64,000 nucleotides of DNA from Nitrospira sp. (GCA_024998625.1 JACOEL010000011.1:79168-143167), one strand, 5' to 3'. Counted from the stretch's first letter, positions 36,366 to 45,145 are shown. The notes: generated by a model not told the origin, from the sequence alone. Numbers and translations are program-made.

Positions 36366-37132
36366 GGCTGCTTCACCATCCTGGCGCAAAGGCCGATGTA
36401 CCACCGGCTCGGGAGCAGGGTCAGGCACTTGAAGAGCAGACTGAATCGCCGCGGGAAATGAATCTCCGGCTTCCGGGCCTCGATCCCGTCGACGATGCGT
36501 CGGGCTGCGTCCTCGGCTTCGATCCGAAACGGCATCGGGAAATCGTTCCGGTCGGTCAACGGTGTCCGTACGAACCCCGGACACACGACCGACACGCTGA
36601 TACCCTCGCGCGCGAGATCGACTTGCAGCGATTCGAAGAGGTTTTTGATCGCCGCCTTCGACGCCCCGTAGGCTTCGGAGCGAGGCAACCCGCGATAGGC
36701 CACCGTACTGCTCATCCCCACGAGCTGCGGCGCCGGTGACTGCCGCAGCAGCGGGAGCGCCGCTTCAATCCCATAGACCATGCTCAGGAAGTTGGTGCGG
36801 ATCGTCCGCTCGAACAGCGCACCGTCGAATGCCGCTACATCCACGTACTCGCAGGCGCCGGCGTTGAGAAAGGCAATGTCCAGGCCCCCTGCACGGAGGT
36901 GCATGTCGTTGACCGCGCGGTGATTGGCGGTCCGGTCGGTCACATCGAACGGAAGCGCCGTGACATGATCGTCTCCGCATTCACGGACGAGCTCGTTGAG
37001 CGCCGATTCGTTCCGCGCCGAGGCAAAGACGGTGGCCCCACGACGAACGAGCTCCAGCGTGACCGCCCGGCCGATACCGGTCGAGGCGCCGGTCACCCAC
37101 ACCCGTCGCGCATTGAGGCTGGGTCGGCTCAT
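36362..37132 (-). CDS. Short-chain dehydrogenase/reductase
   Basis: 256 residues, classical SDR. VTGASTGIGRAV is the NAD(P) glycine motif, FLNAGA the NAG-type motif, MSSTVAYRG the Ser, and YGASKAAIKN the catalytic Tyr and Lys. The Arg-rich region after strand 2 (FASARNESALNEL) suggests NADPH. It sits in the chain between the NTF2-like gene and the FAD oxidoreductase and overlaps the latter. Confidence 0.88.
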   Translation of the reverse strand: MSRPSLNARRVWVTGASTGIGRAVTLELVRRGATVFASARNESALNELVRECGDDHVTALPFDVTDRTANHRAVNDMHLRAGGLDIAFLNAGACEYVDVAAFDGALFERTIRTNFLSMVYGIEAALPLLRQSPAPQLVGMSSTVAYRGLPRSEAYGASKAAIKNLFESLQVDLAREGISVSVVCPGFVRTPLTDRNDFPMPFRIEAEDAARRIVDGIEARKPEIHFPRRFSLLFKCLTLLPSRWYIGLCARMVKQP

Positions 37133-37135
37133 GAA

Positions 37136-37552
37136 TCACACTCGGCCTTTGATCGTCCGTATGAGCATGCCGATCAGCGGAAGCTGCTCGTACACCATCG
37201 CACCGGCATCGAAGTAATCGCGGTGGTAGAACACCTTGTCTCGAAAACGAATGAGCGTCGAACCGGGAACCGTCACCACCGCGCCGGCATTCAGCCTCGG
37301 GTGATTCAGCTGCATGGTCCAGGTCAACACGGCGCAATTGCCTTGCCGGACATCGTCCTCGAACCGGAATGAACAGGCCTCCACCTGCGCATAAAGCACA
37401 GCCAGATAGTGGCGCAGGGCGGGGAGTCCGGCGATCCGGTGAAAGGGGTCTTGAAATTCGACGTCGTCGCTGTACAATTCGTTCAGCAGTCCCAACGAGC
37501 GAACCGTCAGTCCGCTGTAGATCTGCTTGAATCGTTCGACCACCGGTTGCAC
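37136..37552 (-). CDS. NTF2-like (SnoaL-type) protein
   Basis: 138 residues. Cone-shaped NTF2/SnoaL fold indicated by VVERFKQIYSGLTVRSLGLL, LYSDDVEFQDPFHRIAGL and DKVFYHRDYFDAGAMVYEQLP. Many members bind or convert small hydrophobic molecules. In CFA/photolyase clusters this small protein is common; its job is unknown. It is 3 bases upstream of the SDR on the same strand. Confidence 0.8.
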   Translation of the reverse strand: MQPVVERFKQIYSGLTVRSLGLLNELYSDDVEFQDPFHRIAGLPALRHYLAVLYAQVEACSFRFEDDVRQGNCAVLTWTMQLNHPRLNAGAVVTVPGSTLIRFRDKVFYHRDYFDAGAMVYEQLPLIGMLIRTIKGRV

Positions 37553-37632
37553 GACAGCGGATTCCTCTCCTGCTCTTCTACGAAGGAACCTGACGGACGG
37601 ATTCTTTCAGCGCTCTCCGTCGATCACCGGCG

Positions 37633-38232
37633 TTAGCCCCCCTCCCGCCGGTGCATGAGCCCCTCTTTCAACGCTTCATTGATCGGATCCGGGCCGAGCC
37701 AGATGGCGAAGTAAGCGGCGGCGAAGTCGGCCCCCTCCACAATGCCCTTCCGCTCGCCGTTGAAGGCGAGTTCGGTTCCGACTCCGGGGAGATAGGTCAG
37801 CCCGTACCGGTCCCCCGGCTTCACGTCCTGATAGAGCCGATGGAGCTGCTCGATGCGAGGCTTCAGGCGCGTGATCGCGGCTGGCGACACATTGTCGGCC
37901 AGCACCTTCATCGCCGCCCGCCCGAAGTCCCCGGCCTGGATGGCTCTGAAGTAAGACAACTCCAAACGCTTCGGCACATCATCCAACACGCGCTCAGGTT
38001 TCGTCCCCGGCGCGAGATACAGTGCCCCGACATATACCGTGATCGTGCGCAGAAACTTCGCTACCCCCACCCCCTGAAGCGGCATCGGCAGGGGACCGGC
38101 GTGGAACGTCTCGGCAAACGTCACGCCTTCGATTTCAACCGCTCCGCCGACAACGGGCGAGGACACGAGCCCCGAAACCGCCAGCCCGATGACGACGAGC
38201 CACTCTGACATGTTCCCTGGTCCGTGCATCAT
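37633..38232 (-). CDS. Exported chalcone-isomerase-like protein
   Basis: 199 residues; two adjacent ATGs and one at 38211 are alternative starts. The N-terminus (WLVVIGLAVSGLVSSP) is a signal peptide. The body matches the bacterial chalcone-isomerase-like domain: GVGVAKFLRTITVYVGALYL, then PKRLELSYFRAI and a late FNGERKGIVEGADFAAAYFAIWLG. The fold is related to fatty-acid-binding proteins, so a periplasmic lipid-binding role fits the CFA context better than flavonoid chemistry. Gaps of 80 and 63 bases separate it from neighbours. Confidence 0.82.
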   Translation of the reverse strand: MMHGPGNMSEWLVVIGLAVSGLVSSPVVGGAVEIEGVTFAETFHAGPLPMPLQGVGVAKFLRTITVYVGALYLAPGTKPERVLDDVPKRLELSYFRAIQAGDFGRAAMKVLADNVSPAAITRLKPRIEQLHRLYQDVKPGDRYGLTYLPGVGTELAFNGERKGIVEGADFAAAYFAIWLGPDPINEALKEGLMHRREGG

Positions 38233-38295
38233 CCGACTCCCAGGTCACCCCTGACCGGCATCCCGGCCGCGCCTCTCCGTACCCAGGAACTCCGG

Positions 38296-38805
38296 TCAGG
38301 AGAATCGCCGCACCTGCTCGGCCAGCGTCCCGGCAACCAGGCTCAAATCAAACGGCCAGGCATAGCGTAACTCGACCCCGGGATACTGCGGTCGAAGATG
38401 CTCGAGGATTTCAGGAATCTCGACTTCCGAATGCGAACCGCCCGGCGTGAACATCGTAGTCGCCACCGTAATGTGAGTTGCCCCCTGCTTGACGAGTTGC
38501 TCGACCGACTCTTCCAGTGTGGGGGCGCAAAACTCGTTATAGGCCACGGCGAACAACACATCGCCCAGGTTCGCGCGCAATTGCGCCGCCACCGCTTCAA
38601 GCCCGGCCTGATACGGATCCGTCTCGGCGTTCCTCGGCCACTGACGGATTTTGGCATCCAATTCCAGTTCTTCGGCCGAGGCCGGTTGTTTCGCCGCGCG
38701 CCGCTGCCCCTCCAGCCGTTTCAATTTCGTCACCAAGTCCTGCGGGCATCCTCTGGGGATACCGCCATGCCCGACGAGAATCACACCCTGTCGCACTGTT
38801 GCCAT
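38296..38805 (-). CDS. CbiX-like sirohydrochlorin chelatase-family protein
   Basis: 169 residues from the ATG at 38805, with AGAGGAG upstream. VILVGHGGIPRGCP holds the first metal-site His, and TMFTPGGSHSEVEIPEIL the second, as in the small CbiX/SirB chelatases that insert cobalt or iron into sirohydrochlorin. An insertion of about 40 residues after the first motif is unlike minimal CbiX. Its place in an island next to a B12-using regulator is suggestive of a link to cobalamin supply, but that is inference. Confidence 0.7.
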   Translation of the reverse strand: MATVRQGVILVGHGGIPRGCPQDLVTKLKRLEGQRRAAKQPASAEELELDAKIRQWPRNAETDPYQAGLEAVAAQLRANLGDVLFAVAYNEFCAPTLEESVEQLVKQGATHITVATTMFTPGGSHSEVEIPEILEHLRPQYPGVELRYAWPFDLSLVAGTLAEQVRRFS

Positions 38806-38844
38806 GTCATCGCTCCTCTGATTGAAATTCACACCTGCTTGCAC

Positions 38845-39212
38845 TCACATCGACATCGGGAAATCCAGATACTCCTGGAGATTGGTCTTGCCGTAGCGGC
38901 TCGCCGGGTACACCTTCCGGATGAGTCCGGCCACCAACGCCATTGCCTTTTTGACGGCCGGCGCCTTCTCGGGGTCGGTGGCAGGAAGAAGGCGGACAGT
39001 GATGGTCGTCTCGTGCCGTTTGAGCTGAATGAAAAACTGCGCGCCGTACCCGGCTCGATCACGACCGCATCCAGCAGCACTTCTCGTCCGCTTCTCGCCA
39101 GGTAGCACTCCTGAACCTTCACAATCTCCCCCTCCGCTCGCTGCGACATCGGAGCGAAAGCCTGGTACACATCCTGGAGTTCACCGGTCGATTCGATAAC
39201 CGCGTGCGGCAT
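38845..39212 (-). pseudogene. Small conserved protein broken by a -1 frameshift
   Basis: Two frames read as one protein of about 121 residues. The first (from the ATG at 39212) gives VIESTGELQDVYQAF and LLDAVVIEPG. The second gives GAQFFIQLKRHETTITVRLL, then VYPASRYGKTNLQEYLDFP to the stop at 38845. The switch lies near 39050, where CCGGGTAC would need one more G to stay in frame. Codon use and sense are good on both sides, so the break is recent or a sequencing error. Family not recognised. It lies between the CbiX-like and DUF523 genes. Confidence 0.65.
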
Positions 39213-39224
39213 GGCCGCTCCTTT

Positions 39225-40178
39225 CTAGACATGATTACGGAGCATCAACTCCTTCGGATGCGGATTCAGATACACCTGTTCGCGAATGTACTCGACATCG
39301 AGGAATTGTACGTAGTGTTTGATCAATGTCACCGGAACAATCAGGGGCGTGAGTCCCTGGTGATAGTCCGCGATCACACTCAACAACTCGGCCTTTTCCT
39401 GCGCATTCAGCCGTTCCTTGAAATGGCCAAGGATGTGTTGGAGCACGTTGACATGTTTTCGCACCGTCGCCTTCGCCGCGAGAGCCTGCATAAACAGTTC
39501 GCCGTACCGGATGGCCAGATCCTTCGGGCGATACTCCTTCACCTGCGCAGCAAGGCGCCCAAGCTGGCGATAATGCGGAGCGCTATGGGCCAGGAGCAGA
39601 TATTTGTGGATCGTATGAAACCGCACCAACGCCTGCCTCGTGACGCCGCTCTGCATCAGATCCTGCCAACGACGGTAACAGAACACCCGCTCGATGAAGT
39701 TTTCCCGCAGGAGCGGATCGCAGAGCCGCCCCTCCTCCTCCACCGGAATGAGCGGAAACCGATCGAGAAAGGCGCGTGCAAATAATCCCACACCCTTTCT
39801 ACCCGGCATGCCATGCTCGTTGTATGTACGAACCCGCTCCACCCCGCAACTCGGCGAGTCTTTCTTGAATACAAACCCGGACAAGTCCAGCTCCTCAAGA
39901 TCACTCAGGCGCTTCATGGCCATCGTCTCCAACGCCAGCGTGTGGTCTCGCCCGCTTTTGATGGCGACCAGCCGCGGCTGTTGGGGATTGCCGATGAGTC
40001 GCATCGCGTCACGCGGGATGCCGAGCCCGGCCTCGACCTCCGGACAGACCGGCACCCACTCCACGTAGCGGCCCAGAACATCGGTCAGAAACACGTCCCG
40101 CTTGTGGCCTCCATCGAAACGGACCTCCTCGCCAAGTAGACACCGGCTGATGCCAAGGCGAAGCGGAGTGGTCACCAT
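39225..40178 (-). CDS. DUF523 and DUF1722 domain protein (YbgA-like)
   Basis: 317 residues from the ATG at 40178 (AGGTGA upstream). The N-terminal DUF523 part has GISRCLLGEEVRFDGGHKRD, CPEVEAGLGIPRD and FKKDSPSCGVERV, with conserved Cys residues that may bind a cluster. The C-terminal DUF1722 (about 200-317) has HKYLLLAHSAPHYRQLG. In many bacteria this gene is the direct neighbour of photolyase, as here, where it overlaps the photolyase end. The function is unknown; a role in thio-nucleoside or DNA repair chemistry has been suggested for relatives. Confidence 0.85.
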   Translation of the reverse strand: MVTTPLRLGISRCLLGEEVRFDGGHKRDVFLTDVLGRYVEWVPVCPEVEAGLGIPRDAMRLIGNPQQPRLVAIKSGRDHTLALETMAMKRLSDLEELDLSGFVFKKDSPSCGVERVRTYNEHGMPGRKGVGLFARAFLDRFPLIPVEEEGRLCDPLLRENFIERVFCYRRWQDLMQSGVTRQALVRFHTIHKYLLLAHSAPHYRQLGRLAAQVKEYRPKDLAIRYGELFMQALAAKATVRKHVNVLQHILGHFKERLNAQEKAELLSVIADYHQGLTPLIVPVTLIKHYVQFLDVEYIREQVYLNPHPKELMLRNHV

Positions 40179-41620
40179 GGCTTCACCTGCCCCTTTCCGA
40201 GATCCAAATATTCTTGGCGCGCTTGCCGATGGTCCACGATCGGCTCCGGATAATCCGATCCGATGCGGCATCCGGCCCGCACTTGTTCCACCGGCGGCAT
40301 CAGGCTCGGCTCATGAATCCATTTCGTCGGCACGCGCTTGAGTTCCGGGATGTAGCGGCGAAGATATTCCCCCTCGGCGTCGAACTTTTCGCTCTGGATC
40401 CTCGGATTAAAAATCCTGTAACCCTGCATGGCATCCGTCCCCGTCGAGGCGCACCATTGCCAGTTGCCGTTGTTGGCCGCCAGATCGCCGTCTACGAGCC
40501 GCGCCATGAAATAACGCTCTCCGCTCTGCCAATCGATCCGGAGGTCCTTCAGCAGAAACGAGGCGACCACCATCCGCACGCGATTGTGCATCCATCCCGT
40601 CTGGTTCAATTGGCGCATGCCGGCATCCACAATCGGGTAGCCAGTGCGGCCCTGAGACCAGGCCGCAAACAACCGGTCACGCTCAGGTCCCGCGGGTCTG
40701 GACTCGGGAAGTCCCGGCTTCACTTTGAACGGCCCATGCGCCACGTGGGGAAACGCCGTGAGGACTTGCTGAAAAAATTCCCGCCAGACCAGTTCATCGA
40801 TCCAGGCGAAGACGTCCGCGCGCGACACCGCGCCGCCTTTTGCGAGCGCGTTCAGCGCCGCATGCACCAACGTGCGCGCGGAGACCGTCCCGAAGCGCAG
40901 ATGGGGTGACAACTTCGAGGTGCCGTCGGTCGCCGGAAGATTTCTGCCGGTCACATACTGATGGACCGGGCCTCCCAGGAACCACTGCAGCCTGGCATGC
41001 GCAGCCTGTTCACCCGGCTCGATCCACATCGGCACCGACTCATATCCCAGATCCGTCACCGAAGGCCATTCTCGCGAGTCCGGAGCCGATGCCTTGCCGA
41101 TCGGCGGAAACGAGGGAATGTCGAGCAGAGGCGGGGCAGCGGCTCGCCACTTCGCCCACCAGCGGTCGCGATACGCGCTGTAGCGCTGAAACGGATCTCC
41201 GCTCAGCCCGCGCACTTCCTCTGCTTCGAACGCGACATGGTCCTTGAACGTCTTGACCGTCCGGCCCTGCTGCGCCAACCGCTGCTGAATCGTACGATCC
41301 CGCTCCAGCGCCGCCGGTTCATAGTCCCGATTCCAATACACCGCATCGACCTTGAAATCAGCCGCCGCCTGCATGACCGATTCAACCGGATCGCCCGACC
41401 GCCAGGCGAGGGACGCACCGTGCTCGGCGAGTGACCGGCACAACTCCTCCAGACACCCCAACATGAACCCGACGCAGGTGGAACCGAACGCGTGGGAACG
41501 CAGCAGCGGTTCATCGAACACGAACAGCGGCACGATCTCCCGACATTCCTGACAGGCCGCCGACAGGGCGGGATTGTCACGGAGCCGGAGATCTCGACGA
41601 AACCAGACCAGACCCTTCAT
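40172..41620 (-). CDS. phrB: Deoxyribodipyrimidine photolyase (class I CPD type)
   Basis: 482 residues. The N-terminal antenna-binding domain starts KGLVWFRRDLRLRDNPAL. The FAD domain has TSKLSPHLRFGTVSAR, WREFFQQVLTAFPHV, the WxxGRTGYPIVDAGMRQL signature and NNGNWQWCASTGTDA, with the Trp residues of the electron path. It repairs cyclobutane pyrimidine dimers with blue light. The start overlaps the end of the upstream membrane gene by 4 bases. The light-using enzyme supports a light-responsive role for the island. Confidence 0.92.
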   Translation of the reverse strand: MKGLVWFRRDLRLRDNPALSAACQECREIVPLFVFDEPLLRSHAFGSTCVGFMLGCLEELCRSLAEHGASLAWRSGDPVESVMQAAADFKVDAVYWNRDYEPAALERDRTIQQRLAQQGRTVKTFKDHVAFEAEEVRGLSGDPFQRYSAYRDRWWAKWRAAAPPLLDIPSFPPIGKASAPDSREWPSVTDLGYESVPMWIEPGEQAAHARLQWFLGGPVHQYVTGRNLPATDGTSKLSPHLRFGTVSARTLVHAALNALAKGGAVSRADVFAWIDELVWREFFQQVLTAFPHVAHGPFKVKPGLPESRPAGPERDRLFAAWSQGRTGYPIVDAGMRQLNQTGWMHNRVRMVVASFLLKDLRIDWQSGERYFMARLVDGDLAANNGNWQWCASTGTDAMQGYRIFNPRIQSEKFDAEGEYLRRYIPELKRVPTKWIHEPSLMPPVEQVRAGCRIGSDYPEPIVDHRQARQEYLDLGKGQVKPW

Positions 41621-42048
41621 AGGGGAACCTCGGGGGAGGAGGAGGCCAGCCGCTGCGCCGGAGGGACAGGATCGGCGAACAGAATTCGCCGCCAGGCCAC
41701 ATAACAGAGAAACAGGGCCGTGGTAGCCATGAAGCCCGTGCGCAACTGATGGAAACCGAATTGAAACTGGTTCATCAATTCGCTGATGAGGCCGAAGCCC
41801 CCATAGGCCATGGCCAACCCCCAGGCCCACGGGCGCAGAAACAGAAACCCGTAACCGATCAGAAAATGGACGGCCGGCGAATGCAACTTGACCACATAGG
41901 CCAACGGACCGGTGATCGTGACGCCGAACAGTTTCAGCGCGTAGGCGGGAAAAAATTCGATGATCAGCACATCGATCAATCCCACCAGTAGAAAGAGCGC
42001 CCCGAACAGTTTGATATCGATGCCCCGTGAAGTCGTTTGCCCGGTCAT
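41617..42048 (-). CDS. Four-span membrane protein, unknown function
   Basis: 143 residues from the ATG at 42048, with AAGGAG 8 bases upstream; an ATG at 42096 is the alternative. Hydrophobic spans at about 12-32 (LFGALFLLVGLIDVLIIEFF), 40-58, 62-82 and 100-120. I do not recognise the family. It is translation-coupled to photolyase, so it probably belongs to the same response. Confidence 0.65.
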   Translation of the reverse strand: MTGQTTSRGIDIKLFGALFLLVGLIDVLIIEFFPAYALKLFGVTITGPLAYVVKLHSPAVHFLIGYGFLFLRPWAWGLAMAYGGFGLISELMNQFQFGFHQLRTGFMATTALFLCYVAWRRILFADPVPPAQRLASSSPEVPL

Positions 42049-42096
42049 GTTCTCATGCTCCTTCCCCGCGGACGGACTCCCTGGCTCCGTGCTCAT

Positions 42097-42621
42097 TCAT
42101 CGACCCCAGGAATCCGGGAATGCCCGCCACCATTCGGTGGGATGTGTCTGCCGCCACTGCGCCTGCTCCTGCCAGAGCCGGTCGGCCGTGGCCTTGCTCA
42201 ATCGCACCGCCATCGCGGCGCTGACATCGGATTGCTGGCGCACGCTGGTTTGAATCATTTCCTTCGCCATGCGAGCCAAGCCGCCCGCTGGATCAACGAG
42301 ATCCTCCGTGTGCCGATAGGCGAGGTTCAGATACAACTGTTCCACGGCCGTCCAACTCTCATCCTTGGAGAGCTGTTCCAGGTAGGCATCGATCGCCTGG
42401 TAGACATAGGTGAGCTGCAGGTAGGCTTCTGCTGACGGCCGTTCATAAATGGCCTGTTCACAGGCCTCCAGCGCCCGGCGATAGTCGCCCGCCATCAGGA
42501 ATAACTCGGTTCTCTCGATGATCGAGGTCCGTGAGACGGGCACCGTCTGTCCCTGCGCCTCGGCTGTGAACTGTCCGGCCACGATGATCGACAATCCGAG
42601 CGCCGCGAACATCCGCTTCAC
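42097..42621 (-). CDS. Exported helical (TPR-like) protein, unknown function
   Basis: 174 residues from the GTG at 42621; an ATG 9 bases later is possible, but the GTG adds the Lys-Arg needed before the hydrophobic signal (MFAALGLSIIVAGQF). The mature part is helical: RTELFLMAGDYRRALEACEQ reads like one TPR unit, followed by a second helix pair (SAEAYLQLTYVYQAIDAYL). The start overlaps the stop of the PDZ gene by 7 bases or less, indicating one operon. Function unknown. Confidence 0.65.
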   Translation of the reverse strand: MKRMFAALGLSIIVAGQFTAEAQGQTVPVSRTSIIERTELFLMAGDYRRALEACEQAIYERPSAEAYLQLTYVYQAIDAYLEQLSKDESWTAVEQLYLNLAYRHTEDLVDPAGGLARMAKEMIQTSVRQQSDVSAAMAVRLSKATADRLWQEQAQWRQTHPTEWWRAFPDSWGR

Positions 42622-42628
42622 ATGCCAC

Positions 42629-43111
42629 CTATCGGCCTGTCCCGCCGTGTGATCCCATTTGTCCTTTGTACAGAGTCTGGCCAGAAACACGGGTCACGGA
42701 GACCTCCCGCGAACCGCCCTCGCCTTTCACCCCCAACTTCACCGCGGACCCGGGCTCGCCTCGGACCATGAGCGCCACTTGTTCGTACGTCTTCCCGGTC
42801 ACGGCAACACCGTCTACGGTCGTCAGCTCATCCCCTTGCTTCAGGCCGGCCTTCTCCGCCGGTCCATCGGGCAACACCTGCGCCACATAGAGCACCGCAA
42901 TCTCACCCACACGCTCCGCCCCGACATGTAGCGACACTCCGATCACGCCATCCGGAATCGTGGCTTCCAAACTGAACGTGGGTGCCGGAGCCCCTGCCTT
43001 CTCATGCCCGTCGCTCGCCCGAGCTGTGCCGGTTGCGGCAGGCGAGTGGCTCAGGCAGATGCTCAAGAATCCTACGACCAAGTAGACGGAGGTATTGTTC
43101 TGCTTCTTCAT
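42629..43111 (-). CDS. Exported PDZ-domain protein
   Basis: 160 residues. The signal peptide SVYLVVGFLSICLSHSPA ends near residue 32. One PDZ domain follows: IGVSLHVGAERVGEIAVLYV, VLPDGPAEKAGLKQGDELTTV (positions about 82-102), VALMVRGEPGSAVKLGV. No protease domain is attached, so it is a periplasmic adaptor or a degenerate partner of a protease. It sits in the minus-strand island between a DUF4149 gene and the TPR-like gene. Confidence 0.8.
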   Translation of the reverse strand: MKKQNNTSVYLVVGFLSICLSHSPAATGTARASDGHEKAGAPAPTFSLEATIPDGVIGVSLHVGAERVGEIAVLYVAQVLPDGPAEKAGLKQGDELTTVDGVAVTGKTYEQVALMVRGEPGSAVKLGVKGEGGSREVSVTRVSGQTLYKGQMGSHGGTGR

Positions 43112-43133
43112 CGTCCATCTCCCTTCGTGACAA

Positions 43134-43616
43134 TCAGAATTGACGCGTAACGCCCACCAAACACAAGCCTGCCACCAACACCAGCGAGTTCAGATATAGA
43201 GACCGTTGATGCAATCGATCCCAGGCCTGCTTCAACGTCGCATCGACGACCCCGTGCTGTTCCTGTTCCTTCAGTCGATCGCGCATCGCGTTACTCTGCG
43301 GAGTGAGAGGCGACCGGCAATAGGATTCTGCCGCGAGAATGAGCAGCCAGATCCCGCCTGCGATCAGCACCGGCAGATTCCACCCACGCGTAGTCCCCAG
43401 CACAGCGACCGACAACAGCCCGGCCGCTGCGGCTCCCATGCCAAGTACATAGTAGGCAGGAAAGAGCCGGCGGACGACTTTCCCAAACGCTTCCTGGTCC
43501 AGATTCTTGGCCAGAATCGGCGCCACCACAAACGACAGCAACACGACCTTGCCAATCAAGACCGCAACAGCCAGGGCCTGCAGGTACTGCATCACCGGGT
43601 CGAGGAAGGCAGACAT
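43134..43616 (-). CDS. DUF4149-family membrane protein
   Basis: 160 residues with four likely helices. The pattern LQALAVAVLIGKVVLLSFVV, VRRLFPAYYVLGMGAAAAGLL and a final helix LNSLVLVAGLCLVG matches DUF4149 proteins (also called TMEM205-like), which are unknown membrane proteins sometimes tied to copper or heme. It overlaps the end of the TIGR01777 gene by 25 bases, so it is clearly in the same operon. Confidence 0.75.
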   Translation of the reverse strand: MSAFLDPVMQYLQALAVAVLIGKVVLLSFVVAPILAKNLDQEAFGKVVRRLFPAYYVLGMGAAAAGLLSVAVLGTTRGWNLPVLIAGGIWLLILAAESYCRSPLTPQSNAMRDRLKEQEQHGVVDATLKQAWDRLHQRSLYLNSLVLVAGLCLVGVTRQF

Positions 43617-44530
43617 GTCTGGTCCTCCTTGTTGACGATCGCCCGCAAGGCCGGCTCCAGGGTCGGATAATGGAAGGGATACCCCCCGGCTCTCGCCTTC
43701 GCCGGATCGACACGTTGTCCGGTGGTCATCAACGTCCCCAACTCACCTAGCCCCAACTGTAATGCGAAGCCGGGAACCGGAAGCCAAGAAGGACGGTGGA
43801 GCACCTTGCCGACTGTGGTACAGAACGTCTTCATCGTGACCGCCTCCGGCGCCACTGCGTTCACAGGGCCGGAGACGGTCGGCGTGGCGATGGCCCATTG
43901 GATCAGGCTCAGGAGATCCGCCCGGTGAATCCATGACACCCATTGCGTGCCGGGGAGCACCGGCCCTCCGGCAAAGAGCTGAAACGGCCACAACATCTTC
44001 GGCAAGGCGCCACCGCCCAATTCGAGCACCATCCCGGCCCTCAGCAGTACGACACGTGTTCCGAATTGATCGGCTCGCAAGGCCTCCGTTTCCCAGGCGG
44101 CAGAAAGCTCGGCGAGGAAGCCTTGACCGAGCGGCGAACGCTCATCCAGAAGCCGATCATCGCTCGGGCCGTAGTAGCCGATCCCCGATGCGCTGATCAA
44201 CAGGGGAAGGGGGACGGACCGGGCGGCCACTGCGTCCACCAGCAGTCTGGTCGACACAATCCGGCTCTCCGTCAGGAGCCGCTTGCGGGCCTCCGTCCAT
44301 CGCCGTTCGGCGATCGGCGCACCGGTCAGATTGATCACGACGTCCGCAGACTCCACCTCAGACTGCCACGGCCCAGAAGAACGAGCATCCCATTCGACAC
44401 ACCGGACGGAAGCCTGTGGCGCGTGACCGGTCTTGCGGCTCAGCACCACCACTTCATGCCCCTGGCGCGCTAACTCTTCGACCAACGCATGGCCGATGAA
44501 TCCTGTTCCGCCGGTGACGATGATCTTCAT
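43592..44530 (-). CDS. TIGR01777-family NAD(P)-binding epimerase-like protein
   Basis: 312 residues from the ATG at 44530. Extended SDR fold: KIIVTGGTGFIGHALVEEL, VVINLTGAPIAERRWTEARK (the family signature), ISASGIGYYGPSDDRLLDE and a C-terminal DUF1731-like end GQRVDPAKARAGGYPFHYP. The catalytic YxxxK is not conserved in this family. Such proteins occur with photolyase, YbgA-like and CFA genes in light-induced clusters. The substrate is unknown. Confidence 0.87.
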   Translation of the reverse strand: MKIIVTGGTGFIGHALVEELARQGHEVVVLSRKTGHAPQASVRCVEWDARSSGPWQSEVESADVVINLTGAPIAERRWTEARKRLLTESRIVSTRLLVDAVAARSVPLPLLISASGIGYYGPSDDRLLDERSPLGQGFLAELSAAWETEALRADQFGTRVVLLRAGMVLELGGGALPKMLWPFQLFAGGPVLPGTQWVSWIHRADLLSLIQWAIATPTVSGPVNAVAPEAVTMKTFCTTVGKVLHRPSWLPVPGFALQLGLGELGTLMTTGQRVDPAKARAGGYPFHYPTLEPALRAIVNKEDQTCLPSSTR

Positions 44531-44562
44531 TTGTCTGCCCTCCCGTCTGACGCAGTCCACGA

Positions 44563-44922
44563 CTACGGTGCCCCGTCCTGGTCAGCCTCATCATTCGACT
44601 CCTTCACACTCTCGTCCGAAGCTCGATCGTCCGATGACTGCCTCACAGGCCTGCTGTCGGAAACGGCCGTCACGCGCTGGCTGAACTTTCTCTGCTTTGT
44701 ACCATACAGCAGGTTTGGCGGCGGGCTCCGGCGATTCTTCAGGATGACCGGGTCGAGCACCTCGCCGCACATCGTGCAATGCCATGCCGTAATATCGATC
44801 TGACCGGTATCATCAAGCAAATCGATGTAGTGCTGTGTCAACAACAATCCTCCGCAACGCGGACAGATGTGATGCCCGGGCTGCGGAGTGGAGAGAGATT
44901 CTGGTGTCCCATGTGTTTCCAT
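44563..44922 (-). CDS. Zinc-ribbon protein, paralogue of the 49.0-kb gene
   Basis: 119 residues from the ATG at 44922. Two CxxC knuckles, CPRCGGLLL and CTMCGEVLDPVILKNRR, lie about 30 residues apart and form a zinc ribbon. The rest is a charged, low-complexity C-terminal tail. The second knuckle, CGEVLDPVI, is closely mirrored by CGDVVDPVI in the protein at 48709-49017, so the two are paralogues. No DNA-binding or enzymatic domain is visible. Confidence 0.65.
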   Translation of the reverse strand: METHGTPESLSTPQPGHHICPRCGGLLLTQHYIDLLDDTGQIDITAWHCTMCGEVLDPVILKNRRSPPPNLLYGTKQRKFSQRVTAVSDSRPVRQSSDDRASDESVKESNDEADQDGAP

Positions 44923-45013
44923 TGGAACCCCCGACTGGGAAAAAAATGGACGACCACGAACTGAACCGTGCCCACTGCATGCGACTGCTCCCGTTCCGGT
45001 GCCCACCCATGCC

Positions 45014-45145
45014 CTATCGCACCCGTGACCTTGCCGGCCGAGCCGGCCGTACCACCGCATAGGCAGCGCGCCGCTGCCTGGCGAACAGGGCCGTTCCGAT
45101 GCTCACCACTATTGCCGCGATACCATATACGAACATCTGCGTCAT
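45014..45145 (-). CDS. 43-residue single-span membrane protein
   Basis: A short gene of 43 codons. MTQMFVYGIAAIVVSIGTAL is one membrane helix, followed by a basic tail (FARQRRAAYAVVRPA and on). GGGGG lies a few bases upstream of the ATG as a possible ribosome site. It lies in the same direction and register as the island, between the zinc-ribbon and SUMF1 genes. Such tiny proteins often stabilise larger membrane complexes; no family is recognised. Confidence 0.5.
   Translation of the reverse strand: MTQMFVYGIAAIVVSIGTALFARQRRAAYAVVRPARPARSRVR

Noticed and set aside
35106..36584. Longer start for the FAD oxidoreductase
   Set aside because: The added 73 residues overlap the SDR gene and have no family likeness; the Rossmann motif begins right after the GTG at 36365.
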